Positions 7,134 through 15,329 of a stretch of 46,145 nucleotides of DNA are shown here, piece by piece (positions within the stretch are counted from its first letter, which is position 1; each line of letters starts with the position of its first letter). Under the pieces are notes generated by a model that worked only from the letters and a program-made list of their open reading frames with translations, was not told the DNA's origin and made no database searches. The translations under genes were made by a program, and so were the position numbers. This stretch comes from an uncultured beta proteobacterium (GTDB taxonomy: Bacteria > Pseudomonadota > Gammaproteobacteria > Burkholderiales > Burkholderiaceae_C). The stretch spans positions 1 through 46,145 of the forward strand of contig CAIPGC010000028.1 of NCBI GenBank assembly GCA_903864505.1. Reading direction: 5' to 3'.

Positions 7134-9170
7134 CTACTGCAACACTGAAAAAATGCTGCTGTAGTCGTCCTTCCATGGCTTGAAGCCGCTTGGAGTGTCG
7201 ACGGTGGTGGCCGCGCCGAAAGCTCGATGCTGGAAGAATGCAGCATCACCGCCGATGAGTGCCCAGCGTGAGCGCAGCACCAGTTTTTCCGGAATGCCGA
7301 CCGAATCGACCAGACGCACATCTTTACCAAACTGGCTGGCAGCGGTCTTGACCACAGGGCGCAAGTCCAGGAACCGGTTGGTGATGTGCACGGCCAGAAC
7401 GCCGTCGGAATTGAGATGTCGGAAGTACTGCGCAAACGCCTCCAGCGTCAGCAAATGGATGGGAACCGAGTCGCCCGAGAAGGCATCCACCACCAGTACA
7501 TCGAACTTCTGGTCGGGTTCGCGCTCCAGTTGCAAGCGCGCGTCCCCCAGCACAATTTCGGTCGCAGCCGGCGTTCTGGAAAGAAAGCTGAAATTGTCGT
7601 AAGCGATTGCAACCACCAAGGGGTCTATTTCGTAGAGCCGGAAGTAGTCGCCTTTGCGTCCGTAGGCCACCAGCGTTCCTACGCCTAGACCGATCACGCC
7701 GACCCGCAGGGGCCCTTGTTCGGCCTTCACCTGCAGGGCCTTGCCGACTCCCCCGTCCGGGCTGTAATAGGTGGTTGGAAGATCGAGTTTGTCAGGCGCC
7801 GTAAATTGGCGTCCGTGGGTAATCTGTCCGTGCAGCATGGTGCGCGAACCGCGCTCGGAGTTGTTGAATACCTGCAGCGTTCCGTAGAAATTTCGCGCGG
7901 TCACTTCGGCACCCTGAGTGTCGTAAAGGTGGTCGTCGATGCGTATCCAGGCCAGCGCAAGCAGGAAAACTGCCGTAAACACCAGTGTGAGGCGACGCCA
8001 TGCCGGGCGGGAATATTTCATGTCAGGAAGGACCGCAAGGGCCGCCACCAGGCCCGCCAGAAGAATGCCTATAGACAGCTCGTAATTGCTGTTAAACCAG
8101 TAGGGCGCAATCACCCCGACAAAGAAGCCGCCCACCACGCCGCCCACCGACAGCATCAGGTAGTACCCGGTCAGGTGGCTGGGATGGGGCTGCAAGTGCG
8201 AGAGTTCTCCGTGGCACACCATGCAGGCGACAAAGAATGCCGACAGGTTAATGGCCATGGAAACATAAATGGACAGTTCGTTGAGGCCCATGGTGGGCAG
8301 ATAGGCCAGAGCAGACAGTCCGACTACAAACAGAGGCAGAAACACCGTTCGACGGTACCAGCCACGGCGCTCGTAACTCAGAATGAACGACAGCAGGTAC
8401 AACGCCAGAGGTGCCACCCAGATCATGGGAATGGGGGCGATGTTGGTCGTCAGGAAGCTGGTATCGGCCACCATCAGGATCGACGGACAGGCCGCCAGTG
8501 CTGCCCACAGCAATTTGTTGCGCCAGGTCGGTGCCGCGCCACCGTCGTGCGAAGCGAATACCAGCGCCTCACCCTTTCGCCCGCGCCACGCCAGCAGGCC
8601 ACAGGCCACCACAAAACAGAGAAACAGGCCCGACCACAGGTAGGACTGCCACAGTGTCGGGAACACCGGCTCCACCGCAACCGGATAGGCCAGAAGCGCC
8701 AGCATGGAGCCAAAATTGGATAGCGCAAACAGGCGGTAGGGCACCAGTCCGGAGCGCTCACGCGCAAACCAGGCTTGCAGCAAGGGGCCAGTGGTCGAAA
8801 GTACAAAATAGGGTAAACCGATCGAGACGGTCAGCAGGCCCAGAATGCGCAGCGTTGGGTTTTCGTCGCCCAGGGGTTTCCAGCCCAGACTCGGGCTGAT
8901 CGGAATCAGCAGCAAACTGATCAGGAGCAGCGCCCCATGCACCATGCTCTGGCGCGACGGTGTCAGGTAGCGCACCACCCAGTGCGAGTAAAAGTAGCCC
9001 AGCAGCAACACCAACTGAAAAAACAGCATGCAGGTGGTCCATACCGCTGCCGAACCGCCAAACCACGGCAGAATCATCTTGCCGATCAAAGGCTGCACCT
9101 GAAACAGCAGGAAGGCGCTCAGGAAAATGGTCAGGCCATAGTGAAAGGTCAGTCGCAAGTCAATTTTCAT
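7134..9170 (-). CDS. Membrane-fused spermidine synthase-like protein
   Basis: 678 aa. The N-terminal two-thirds is a multi-pass membrane region of roughly a dozen hydrophobic segments, from LTIFLSAFLLFQVQPLIGKMI at the start to LTLVFTAVFLLALAWI near 400. The C-terminal 220 residues are a spermidine-synthase/methyltransferase-like Rossmann domain: VGVIGLGVGTLVAYG (cofactor loop), LYEIDPLVV (acidic strand end) and FDVLVVDAFSGDSVPIHLLT (catalytic-loop position). Such fusions are widespread in proteobacteria but their substrate is generally unknown; polyamine synthesis should not be assumed. It lies upstream of the cys operon on the same strand and diverges from the solute-binding protein gene at 9259. 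Confidence 0.82.
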   Translation of the reverse strand: MKIDLRLTFHYGLTIFLSAFLLFQVQPLIGKMILPWFGGSAAVWTTCMLFFQLVLLLGYFYSHWVVRYLTPSRQSMVHGALLLISLLLIPISPSLGWKPLGDENPTLRILGLLTVSIGLPYFVLSTTGPLLQAWFARERSGLVPYRLFALSNFGSMLALLAYPVAVEPVFPTLWQSYLWSGLFLCFVVACGLLAWRGRKGEALVFASHDGGAAPTWRNKLLWAALAACPSILMVADTSFLTTNIAPIPMIWVAPLALYLLSFILSYERRGWYRRTVFLPLFVVGLSALAYLPTMGLNELSIYVSMAINLSAFFVACMVCHGELSHLQPHPSHLTGYYLMLSVGGVVGGFFVGVIAPYWFNSNYELSIGILLAGLVAALAVLPDMKYSRPAWRRLTLVFTAVFLLALAWIRIDDHLYDTQGAEVTARNFYGTLQVFNNSERGSRTMLHGQITHGRQFTAPDKLDLPTTYYSPDGGVGKALQVKAEQGPLRVGVIGLGVGTLVAYGRKGDYFRLYEIDPLVVAIAYDNFSFLSRTPAATEIVLGDARLQLEREPDQKFDVLVVDAFSGDSVPIHLLTLEAFAQYFRHLNSDGVLAVHITNRFLDLRPVVKTAASQFGKDVRLVDSVGIPEKLVLRSRWALIGGDAAFFQHRAFGAATTVDTPSGFKPWKDDYSSIFSVLQ

Positions 9171-9258
9171 GGGGAAAGCAGGCTTTCAGCGCACCGCGAA
9201 AGCGTGGCAGCAACCGGCGAGCATAAACGCTGATAGAGTTCGGGACCTTGGAGAAATC

Positions 9259-10455
9259 ATGAAAAAGCTAGTCATGTCGTTGGTTGCGGGGGTTTGTATT
9301 GCTGCGTTTGCCCAGGGCAAACCGATCAAGATTGGCGAAATCAACAGTTATTCCGCCATGCCCCAGTTCACCACCCCGTACCGCCAGGGTTGGCAACTTG
9401 CTGTAGAAGAGGTTAACGCCGCGGGTGGACTGCTGGGGCGCAAGGTGGAGGTGATTGCACGCGACGACGCGGGCAAGCCCGAGGAAGCGCTGCGCCATGC
9501 CATCGAACTGACATCGAGTGAAAACGTCGATGTGCTGGCAGGAGGCTTTTTGTCCAACGTCGGCCTGGCACTGGCCGACCATGCGCTCAGGAACAAACGT
9601 CTGTTTGTGGCCAGCGAACCACTTACCGATGCCATCGTGTGGGACAAGGGCAACCGCTACACCTTCCGCTTGCGTCCAAGCACCTACATGCAGGCGGCTA
9701 TGCTGGTTGAAGAAGCCGCCAAACTTCCGGCCAAGCGCTGGGCCACCATCGCGCCGAATTACGAATACGGTCAGAGCGCGGTAGCGAGTTTCAAAGAGCT
9801 GCTCAAGGTACGCAGACCTGACGTGGAGTTCGTGGGAGAGCAATGGCCCGTGTTGGGAAAACTCGATGCAGGCAGCACGCTGCAGGCCGTCATGCAGACC
9901 AGGCCGGATGCCATCTTCAATGTCACGTTTGGAGCTGACCTGGCCAAGTTGGTGCGAGAAGGAAACCAGCGCAACGTATTCCCCAGGACGCCGGTGGTTT
10001 CCATGCTGTCGGGGGAGCCCGAATATCTGGATGTGCTCAAGGACGAGACCCCAAAAGGCTGGATCGTCACCGGCTACCCTTGGGACCAGATCGACACCAA
10101 GGAGCATGCCTCGTTTGCGGCCAACTACTACAAAAAATTCAATGAAAATCCCAAGGTGGGGTCGGTGGTGGGGTATTCGACCATGCAGGCCATCTTTGCA
10201 GCCATCACCAAAGCCAGGAGTACCGACAGCGAAAAACTGGTGGCTGCCATGCGCGGTCTGAAGTTCATCACGCCGTTTGGCCCTGCCGAATTCCGCGCGC
10301 TGGACCAGCAATCCACCATGGGTGCCTTTGTGGGCACCCTCGATCTGCGGGGGCAAAAGGGCACGATGGTGCAATGGCGCTACGCAGATGGAAAAAACTA
10401 TCAGCCCCAGGACAGCTACGTTCGTGCCCGTCGCCCGCTGGCCGCGACGCAGTAG
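9259..10455 (+). CDS. ABC transporter substrate-binding protein, branched-chain amino acid/amide type (orphan)
   Basis: 398 aa from ATG 9259, preceded by a GGAG-like site; upstream in-frame codons to 9169 are rejected because MKKLVMSLVAGVCIAAFAQG is a clear signal peptide start. The mature protein is a two-lobed periplasmic binding protein of the LivJ/type I family: KIGEINSYSAMPQF, GWQLAVEEVNAAGGLLGRKV and VDVLAGGFLSNVGLALADHA near the ligand cleft. No permease or ATPase gene is nearby, so it either serves transporter parts encoded elsewhere or acts as a sensor. A receiver-like gene follows after 17 bases on the same strand. Ligand not predictable. Confidence 0.85.
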   Translation: MKKLVMSLVAGVCIAAFAQGKPIKIGEINSYSAMPQFTTPYRQGWQLAVEEVNAAGGLLGRKVEVIARDDAGKPEEALRHAIELTSSENVDVLAGGFLSNVGLALADHALRNKRLFVASEPLTDAIVWDKGNRYTFRLRPSTYMQAAMLVEEAAKLPAKRWATIAPNYEYGQSAVASFKELLKVRRPDVEFVGEQWPVLGKLDAGSTLQAVMQTRPDAIFNVTFGADLAKLVREGNQRNVFPRTPVVSMLSGEPEYLDVLKDETPKGWIVTGYPWDQIDTKEHASFAANYYKKFNENPKVGSVVGYSTMQAIFAAITKARSTDSEKLVAAMRGLKFITPFGPAEFRALDQQSTMGAFVGTLDLRGQKGTMVQWRYADGKNYQPQDSYVRARRPLAATQ

Positions 10456-10472
10456 ATGCGATGTAGGCCGGG

Positions 10473-11210
10473 ATGGCAACCAGCATTTGGGTCAAGGTTG
10501 TTGGTTTTAGCGATGTGGAACGCCACTCGCTCAATACCTTGTTTCGCCTGTCGACCCGGCGCACGCCGGCCTACGTGCTTTGGACCCCCGAAGCACCTTC
10601 ACCGCCCCATGTCGGGCTGATTGATGTGGACAGCTATGAGGCCGGCCTGGAACTGGAGTCGCCCAGTTTCAATCCCAACCTCAAGCTCATTTGCGTTGGC
10701 ACGTCGCCTCCTGAAAATGCGTGGCGTGTGTTTCATCGCCCGGTCGACTTTAATGCCCTGGTGCAGGTGCTCGATGGCTTGTTTGCGTCACTGAATGACG
10801 TTGACATCGATCTCGATTTTGGTGAAAGTCATGAGCGCGATGTGCCTCCGGGGGTGAGGGTCAGTCTGCTGGTGGGCATGACCCGGGAGCAACGCATGTA
10901 CCTGCGCGCGCGATTTGCGCTGGCGGGGATGACCGTGGTGGATGAAGCAGAAACCGCCGAACAGGCCAGCACGCACCTGTCCCAGCGACGCTATGACGTG
11001 GTGGTGGTGAGTCTGGAGTTGCAGGATGCGGATCCTTGGGCATTGGTACAAACATTACCTGGCATGGTGATACCGCCACGTTCGGTCATCGTGGCTACTC
11101 AATCACCAACCTGGGTCGCCATGGAGCGTTCCGAGCAACTCGGGTGTGTGGGACTGTTGGAAATTCCATTTGCACCCAAACAGGTCCTGACATTGCTTCA
11201 AAAATTGTGA
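10473..11210 (+). CDS. Degenerate receiver-like regulatory protein
   Basis: 245 aa, not assigned to a named family. The chain reads as two receiver-like alpha/beta halves, residues 5-105 and 128-245. The second has the receiver outline (VRVSLLVGMT, YDVVVVSLELQD, GLLEIPFAPKQVLTLL), but the acidic pair after strand 1 is VG, the phosphorylated Asp is S180 and the conserved Lys is I231. The first half keeps a strand ending in LIDVD and an HRPVDFNAL segment resembling the usual KPVD. Neither an HTH nor an ANTAR domain is visible. It would act by protein contact without phosphorylation. It follows the solute-binding protein gene and overlaps mnmC tail to tail by 13 bp. Confidence 0.7.
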   Translation: MATSIWVKVVGFSDVERHSLNTLFRLSTRRTPAYVLWTPEAPSPPHVGLIDVDSYEAGLELESPSFNPNLKLICVGTSPPENAWRVFHRPVDFNALVQVLDGLFASLNDVDIDLDFGESHERDVPPGVRVSLLVGMTREQRMYLRARFALAGMTVVDEAETAEQASTHLSQRRYDVVVVSLELQDADPWALVQTLPGMVIPPRSVIVATQSPTWVAMERSEQLGCVGLLEIPFAPKQVLTLLQKL

Positions 11211-12940
11211 GGTGCATCAAAGTCTTGTGGTGTGCGTCCCCGATTGCGCTGGCGTCGCACACGGTGCGGGTCTAGGCTGCGTGCCAGGGTGGACTCTATG
11301 GGCCAGGGCTCGCCCCCAACTCTGGCAGCCAGCAGTTCGGCGCAAAGCGGTGCCAAACTCAGGCCGCGCGATCCCATGCCGATGCACAGCCAAAGTCCCG
11401 CAGTTGCGACAGCATCCACCGGACCAACCAGGGGGAGTCGGTCGCGCGTGACACAGCGCGTGGCCGACCAGAGCGCTACCGGAGCCCGCTCCAGATGTGC
11501 TGCCAGTTCGCGCCCTGTGTCGGGCAGCAAGGATTCCAGTTTGATCAGGTTGGCGGCATGCTGTGACCACAGGTCGGCCGCCTTGCGCGCATCTGCTTCA
11601 AACGTGGAGCCGATCAGCCACCCTTCACCCTGAGCGCCGGGAAGGTGGGGAATGAAATAGCCTTTGCCATTCACCGGTGTGTCCGGCAGGCCCGGTAATT
11701 CCTCTGCGTAGACCCCGTGGCTCAACGTTCCGTGCAGTGCCTGCAGGTGCTCAAGGTTGTCTCGCAGATCCGCGCTCACTGCGCAGTCTGGCATCGCGCT
11801 GGCGAGCAACTTGGCACCGCCCAGCGCGTTGGCCAGCACTACCAGTTCGGCGCGCGCCAGTTCCTGGCCCTGCACGTCGCGCAGTACCCAAGCGTCCCCC
11901 GAACGCGCGAGCGCGGCAACTTCCGTGTTTCCAACAAACGAAACTCCAGACCGTTGCAGCCAGGCTCGAATCAACGCGGTGGGTCGCATCCATAGCGCGT
12001 CTGGATGCCATAGCGTTGCCGCTTCATCGCGGCGTTCCAATACGCCACTGGGCTCCCAATCCTGACCGCGCAACAGCACATTTCGGGCGTGCTGCGCCAT
12101 CACGCGGGTTCCGTGGCGCGACAGGCGTGAGCGTGGGTTGTCGTCGACCGATAGATGGGGCACTACCAAACCCGCTGGCAGACCTGAAGCGCCGCTAGCG
12201 GGCGTGGCGTCCCTGTCGAAGACACGAACCTGCCATCCGCGCAGGGCCAGCGCATGGGCCACGCTGGCTCCAGCAATACCTGCCCCAACCACGGCGCAAC
12301 GCGCCGCGGCTGTGGCGGGTGGCTGCGTCGTGCCGCGACTTGTCCGCAGGGTCCAGCGCGGGCTGTAGCTGCAGACAATGCAATCTGGCGTGGCCTGCGG
12401 GTCATTTATGTCAAAGCCCGCGCAGCGCAGAAAATCAACCTGGCTACCTTCGGTGTGGGTTGCATCTGCAAATAGGCACAAGCGGGTGCCGCGCTTGCAT
12501 CTGCGCCCAAGCAACTGCGCCGCCCATTTGTCGGTGGGGGCACTTGAAAACACCGTATCGGCCTGAAACACCTGCTCGCCCAGCACGGTCTTTACATTGC
12601 CAATGCACAACGTGAGAGATACCTGTCCGTGTTCCAGAATGATGCGGTGAAAGCCAACGCCGAGCGAGGCACAGTGTGTTGCAAGCGTTTGCGCCAGGGG
12701 TTGCAGGCGGTCGGGCAAATGCTCTGCCGGACCCACTGCAATGTGGAGTGAATGTGATGAGATACCGACGTAGTGCAGCATTCGCGGTCGGCAAGGATCC
12801 TGCTGCCAAGCGTGCCAAGTCGCCAGAAACTGTTCTGCGCCTGCAAATGCGGTGTCGAGCACGGTCCATGCAGGCATCTTGGCCCACTGGTCCGGCAGAC
12901 CGCACCGTGCCAACCGGTCCCACGCGGTGGCGGCATCCAT
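11198..12940 (-). CDS. mnmC: tRNA mnm5s2U biosynthesis protein MnmC with decayed methyltransferase domain
   Basis: 580 aa from ATG 12940 (a GTG three bases upstream is also possible). MnmC normally pairs an N-terminal SAM methyltransferase with a C-terminal FAD oxidoreductase, and makes mnm5 from cmnm5 on the wobble uridine of some tRNAs. The FAD half looks intact: CAVVGAGIAGASVAHAL near 215, ASGLPAGLVVPHL and LWLCIGMGSRGLSLAPL near the end. The methyltransferase half is recognisable but broken: the usual TGFG.GLNFL loop is TAFAGAEQFL (30-39), the usual LDGF.PAKNP.MW motif is FSSAPTDKW (131-139), and the normal N-terminal leader is absent. It starts 11 bases after yggX, so they are probably one transcript. 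Confidence 0.85.
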   Translation of the reverse strand: MDAATAWDRLARCGLPDQWAKMPAWTVLDTAFAGAEQFLATWHAWQQDPCRPRMLHYVGISSHSLHIAVGPAEHLPDRLQPLAQTLATHCASLGVGFHRIILEHGQVSLTLCIGNVKTVLGEQVFQADTVFSSAPTDKWAAQLLGRRCKRGTRLCLFADATHTEGSQVDFLRCAGFDINDPQATPDCIVCSYSPRWTLRTSRGTTQPPATAAARCAVVGAGIAGASVAHALALRGWQVRVFDRDATPASGASGLPAGLVVPHLSVDDNPRSRLSRHGTRVMAQHARNVLLRGQDWEPSGVLERRDEAATLWHPDALWMRPTALIRAWLQRSGVSFVGNTEVAALARSGDAWVLRDVQGQELARAELVVLANALGGAKLLASAMPDCAVSADLRDNLEHLQALHGTLSHGVYAEELPGLPDTPVNGKGYFIPHLPGAQGEGWLIGSTFEADARKAADLWSQHAANLIKLESLLPDTGRELAAHLERAPVALWSATRCVTRDRLPLVGPVDAVATAGLWLCIGMGSRGLSLAPLCAELLAARVGGEPWPIESTLARSLDPHRVRRQRNRGRTPQDFDAPHNF

Positions 12941-12951
12941 CACGCGCCGGT

Positions 12952-13227
12952 TCAGGTCGCGCTGGGGGGCACGTAGCCTTGTGCGGCGTCCGCGCCTTCA
13001 CCAAAGAAGTGGTTTTCCATCTGGCGTGCCAGGTACTGACGCGCACGTGCGTCGGCCAAATTCAGGCGGTTCTCATTGACCAGCATGGTCTGGTGCTTGA
13101 GCCAGGCGGCCCAGGCTTCCTTGCTGACGTTTTCCCAGATGCGTTTGCCCAGTTCACCCGGGTAGGGCGGAATGTCCAGACCTTCAGCGGCCTGGCCCAG
13201 CTTGATACAGTTGACGGTGCGTGCCAT
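12952..13227 (-). CDS. yggX: Fe(2+)-trafficking / oxidative damage protection protein YggX
   Basis: 91 aa from ATG 13227 ([11 protein letters not shown]), the family's usual size and start; longer in-frame reading upstream is rejected. Typical segments are [20 protein letters not shown] and [20 protein letters not shown], followed by NENRLNL. The cytoplasmic protein is linked to protection of iron-sulfur clusters and iron handling under oxidative stress. It lies directly upstream of mnmC in the same direction. Confidence 0.95.
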   Translation of the reverse strand: MARTVNCIKLGQAAEGLDIPPYPGELGKRIWENVSKEAWAAWLKHQTMLVNENRLNLADARARQYLARQMENHFFGEGADAAQGYVPPSAT

Positions 13228-13383
13228 GGAATAACCTTTGTGTGAAATAGAGCAGACTGTGAAACACAGGAGGCCGAATCTTATTCGGTTTGCGCCCGGG
13301 TTGCCTTTGCCGCGGAACTTAGCGGCGACAATCGGCACCAATCCGGATGCCGCTGTTGGCCTGCTCCGGTTTCGTGAAGGAAA

Positions 13384-13902
13384 GTGATTTTGAAATTGTT
13401 GATGCAATGGTTTGACCGCTCGCCACGGCGTGTGTTTTTTGCCATAAGCCTGGTCTGCGTGGCGTTGCTGGCATTTGGGCAGTATTTGCAGCATGTGGTG
13501 GGACTGAACCCCTGCCCGATGTGCATTGTGCAGCGTTACGCTATGATTTTGGTAGCTGCCTGCGCCGCTTTGGCGGGCGTTGGCAATAGAAAGGGCATTC
13601 AAGTTGCAGGTGGTGCTGCCACTGTGCTGCTTGCAGTGGCAGGTGCCTATGTGGCGGCCCGGCAGAGCTGGTTACAGTGGTATCCGCCCGAAATTGTGTC
13701 CTGTGGTCGCGACCTGTACGGCATGATTGAAACCTTCCCCCTGCAACGCGCCATCCCGATGATCTTCAAGGGCAGTGGCGACTGCACCGCCATTGACTGG
13801 ACGTTCCTGGGCGGCACCATCGCCAACTGGTCATTTCTTTGGTTCTGCGCCATGGGCGCGACCGCGCTACTGGTGGTGTTGCGGCGCTACCGGGCAAGCT
13901 GA
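13384..13902 (+). CDS. dsbB: Disulfide bond formation protein DsbB
   Basis: 172 aa from GTG 13384. TTG 13390 has better spacing to the GAAGGA site at 13376-13381, and ATG 13402 is also possible, so the exact start is open. DsbB re-oxidises DsbA using quinone in the inner membrane. Four transmembrane segments are visible. The first periplasmic CxxC is C44-C47 in NPCPMC and the second cysteine pair is C107 and C134. QRY just after the CxxC matches the family. A dispersed repeat core lies inside the second membrane segment (13539-13565). The end overlaps the diguanylate cyclase gene by 16 bp, tail to tail. Confidence 0.94.
   Translation: MILKLLMQWFDRSPRRVFFAISLVCVALLAFGQYLQHVVGLNPCPMCIVQRYAMILVAACAALAGVGNRKGIQVAGGAATVLLAVAGAYVAARQSWLQWYPPEIVSCGRDLYGMIETFPLQRAIPMIFKGSGDCTAIDWTFLGGTIANWSFLWFCAMGATALLVVLRRYRAS
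13539..13565 (-). repeat. Dispersed repeat core, copy in dsbB
   Basis: On the minus strand this 27-base core begins GCGCAGGCAGCTA and ends ATAGCG, matching the hrpA, cysN and cysI cores at the invariant positions. On the coding strand it encodes part of the second membrane helix of DsbB, in the same reading phase as the cysN copy. Confidence 0.5.
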
Positions 13903-15323
13903 GCCGGGACATCTTCGACGACCCGGTTTCGACCACTCTGTTTGGCGCGGTAGAGCGCCTGGTCTGCCAGTTGCAGTAATGCGTTGGGTGAGTCGTTCTT
14001 GCCTGGCACCATGGACACCACGCCGATACTGACAGTCAGGCATCCGAATTCGGACCCGACGTGCTGCACTTCGAGTGCCCGTATAGCTTCGCAAACAGAC
14101 TGCGCGATACCCAGCGCGTTGCTGCCATCGGCGGTTGGCACGATGATGGCAAACTCTTCGCCGCCATAGCGCGCGACCAGGTCGCCCGCGCGGCGCACAT
14201 TCTCCGTGAGAATCTTGGCCACATTGCGCAGGCAGTCATCTCCAGCGACATGGCCATAGTGGTCGTTGTACTTCTTGAACCAGTCCACATCCAGCAGTGC
14301 AATGGCCAGCGGTTGGCCCAGACGTTCGGCACGGTTCCATTCACTCGCCAGCACCACGTCAAAGCGGCGGCGGTTGGCGATGCCGGTGAGGCCATCGGTC
14401 ATGCTCATTTCGGCCAATTGGCGGTTGGCTTCCTGAAGTTGTGCAGTGCGGTCGGTTACGCGGCGTTCGAGCGTTTCGTTGAGTTCTGTGAGGGTCTGCT
14501 GCTCCCGATGCAAGGCATCATAGAGCTGTGTGTTCTGCTCTACCGATGAACGTAGCGTGCGGGCTGCAATGTTGACTGTATCGGCCAGAAAATGCAGTTC
14601 GTGGCGTTCGCTGTCCCGCACAATAAACGCCTGCTCACCGAGGTTGCGGATCGTGAGTTGGCGCACGAATTCGGTCAGTTCCAGCAATGGTTGGCCCAGC
14701 CAGCGATGCACCACATACAAAAAGATGTACCACAGCGCCACGGCCTTGACGATGGCAGTGACGAGGATCAGAAAAAACCCGAATTCCACTTGTTCCAGTA
14801 CCACACGCTGGTTCGAATAAACCACCCAGGTGCCAATATTGCGTCTTTGCTTGTTTTCGTCGACATAGACCACCGCAAATTCGTGCCCCAGAGCGCGAGC
14901 GAAATACCCCTGCTCGGACGGCAGGGGTGACAGTGCTCCGTCCAGGTCTGCGCTTGAAGGCCGGCCGTCCTGGTCCGCGATGGTGCCCACGGCGTGCAGA
15001 ATCTTGTGGTCCGGACCAAGCACCTTCACTCCGATCACCGTCGGAAGTTCGTTCATGCCGACCAGAATGCCCTGCAGCACATCGTCCTGAAATCGCCACA
15101 TCGCATCCGCAATTCCAGGGCCAAAGGTCTGACCCATGGCCTGGATTTCCGCGTTGACGCGGCCTTCCGTGTGCCGGTATTCGGCAACCAGCTGGATTGC
15201 GGTGACCAAGACAGTGAAGCCGAAATACGAAGCAAAAATGATTCGCAGCAGGCGATTTGCGATCGAGGTGGTGGCCGGTTGCGCCAGGGGAACCTGCTTT
15301 TCCTGATTTTGCGGCGCGGTCAT
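13887..15323 (-). CDS. Membrane diguanylate cyclase (GGEEF)
   Basis: 478 aa. A transmembrane segment (about 24-48), a periplasmic region to about 178, a second membrane segment (about 180-208), a linker and coiled coil (about 262-305), then a GGDEF domain starting MTDGLTGIANRRRFD. The active site is GGEEF (387-391), and the product-inhibition site RAGD (378-381) lies exactly five residues before it, so it should make c-di-GMP and be feedback-inhibited. The gene starts six bases after a periplasmic binding protein gene on the same strand, suggesting that the binding protein feeds a signal to the periplasmic domain. Confidence 0.9.
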   Translation of the reverse strand: MTAPQNQEKQVPLAQPATTSIANRLLRIIFASYFGFTVLVTAIQLVAEYRHTEGRVNAEIQAMGQTFGPGIADAMWRFQDDVLQGILVGMNELPTVIGVKVLGPDHKILHAVGTIADQDGRPSSADLDGALSPLPSEQGYFARALGHEFAVVYVDENKQRRNIGTWVVYSNQRVVLEQVEFGFFLILVTAIVKAVALWYIFLYVVHRWLGQPLLELTEFVRQLTIRNLGEQAFIVRDSERHELHFLADTVNIAARTLRSSVEQNTQLYDALHREQQTLTELNETLERRVTDRTAQLQEANRQLAEMSMTDGLTGIANRRRFDVVLASEWNRAERLGQPLAIALLDVDWFKKYNDHYGHVAGDDCLRNVAKILTENVRRAGDLVARYGGEEFAIIVPTADGSNALGIAQSVCEAIRALEVQHVGSEFGCLTVSIGVVSMVPGKNDSPNALLQLADQALYRAKQSGRNRVVEDVPAQLAR

Positions 15324-15329
15324 TCCTGC

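Noticed and set aside
9259-11210. AmiC-AmiR type amide sensor and antiterminator pair
   Set aside because: The first protein has a signal peptide while AmiC is cytoplasmic, and the second lacks the C-terminal ANTAR RNA-binding domain.
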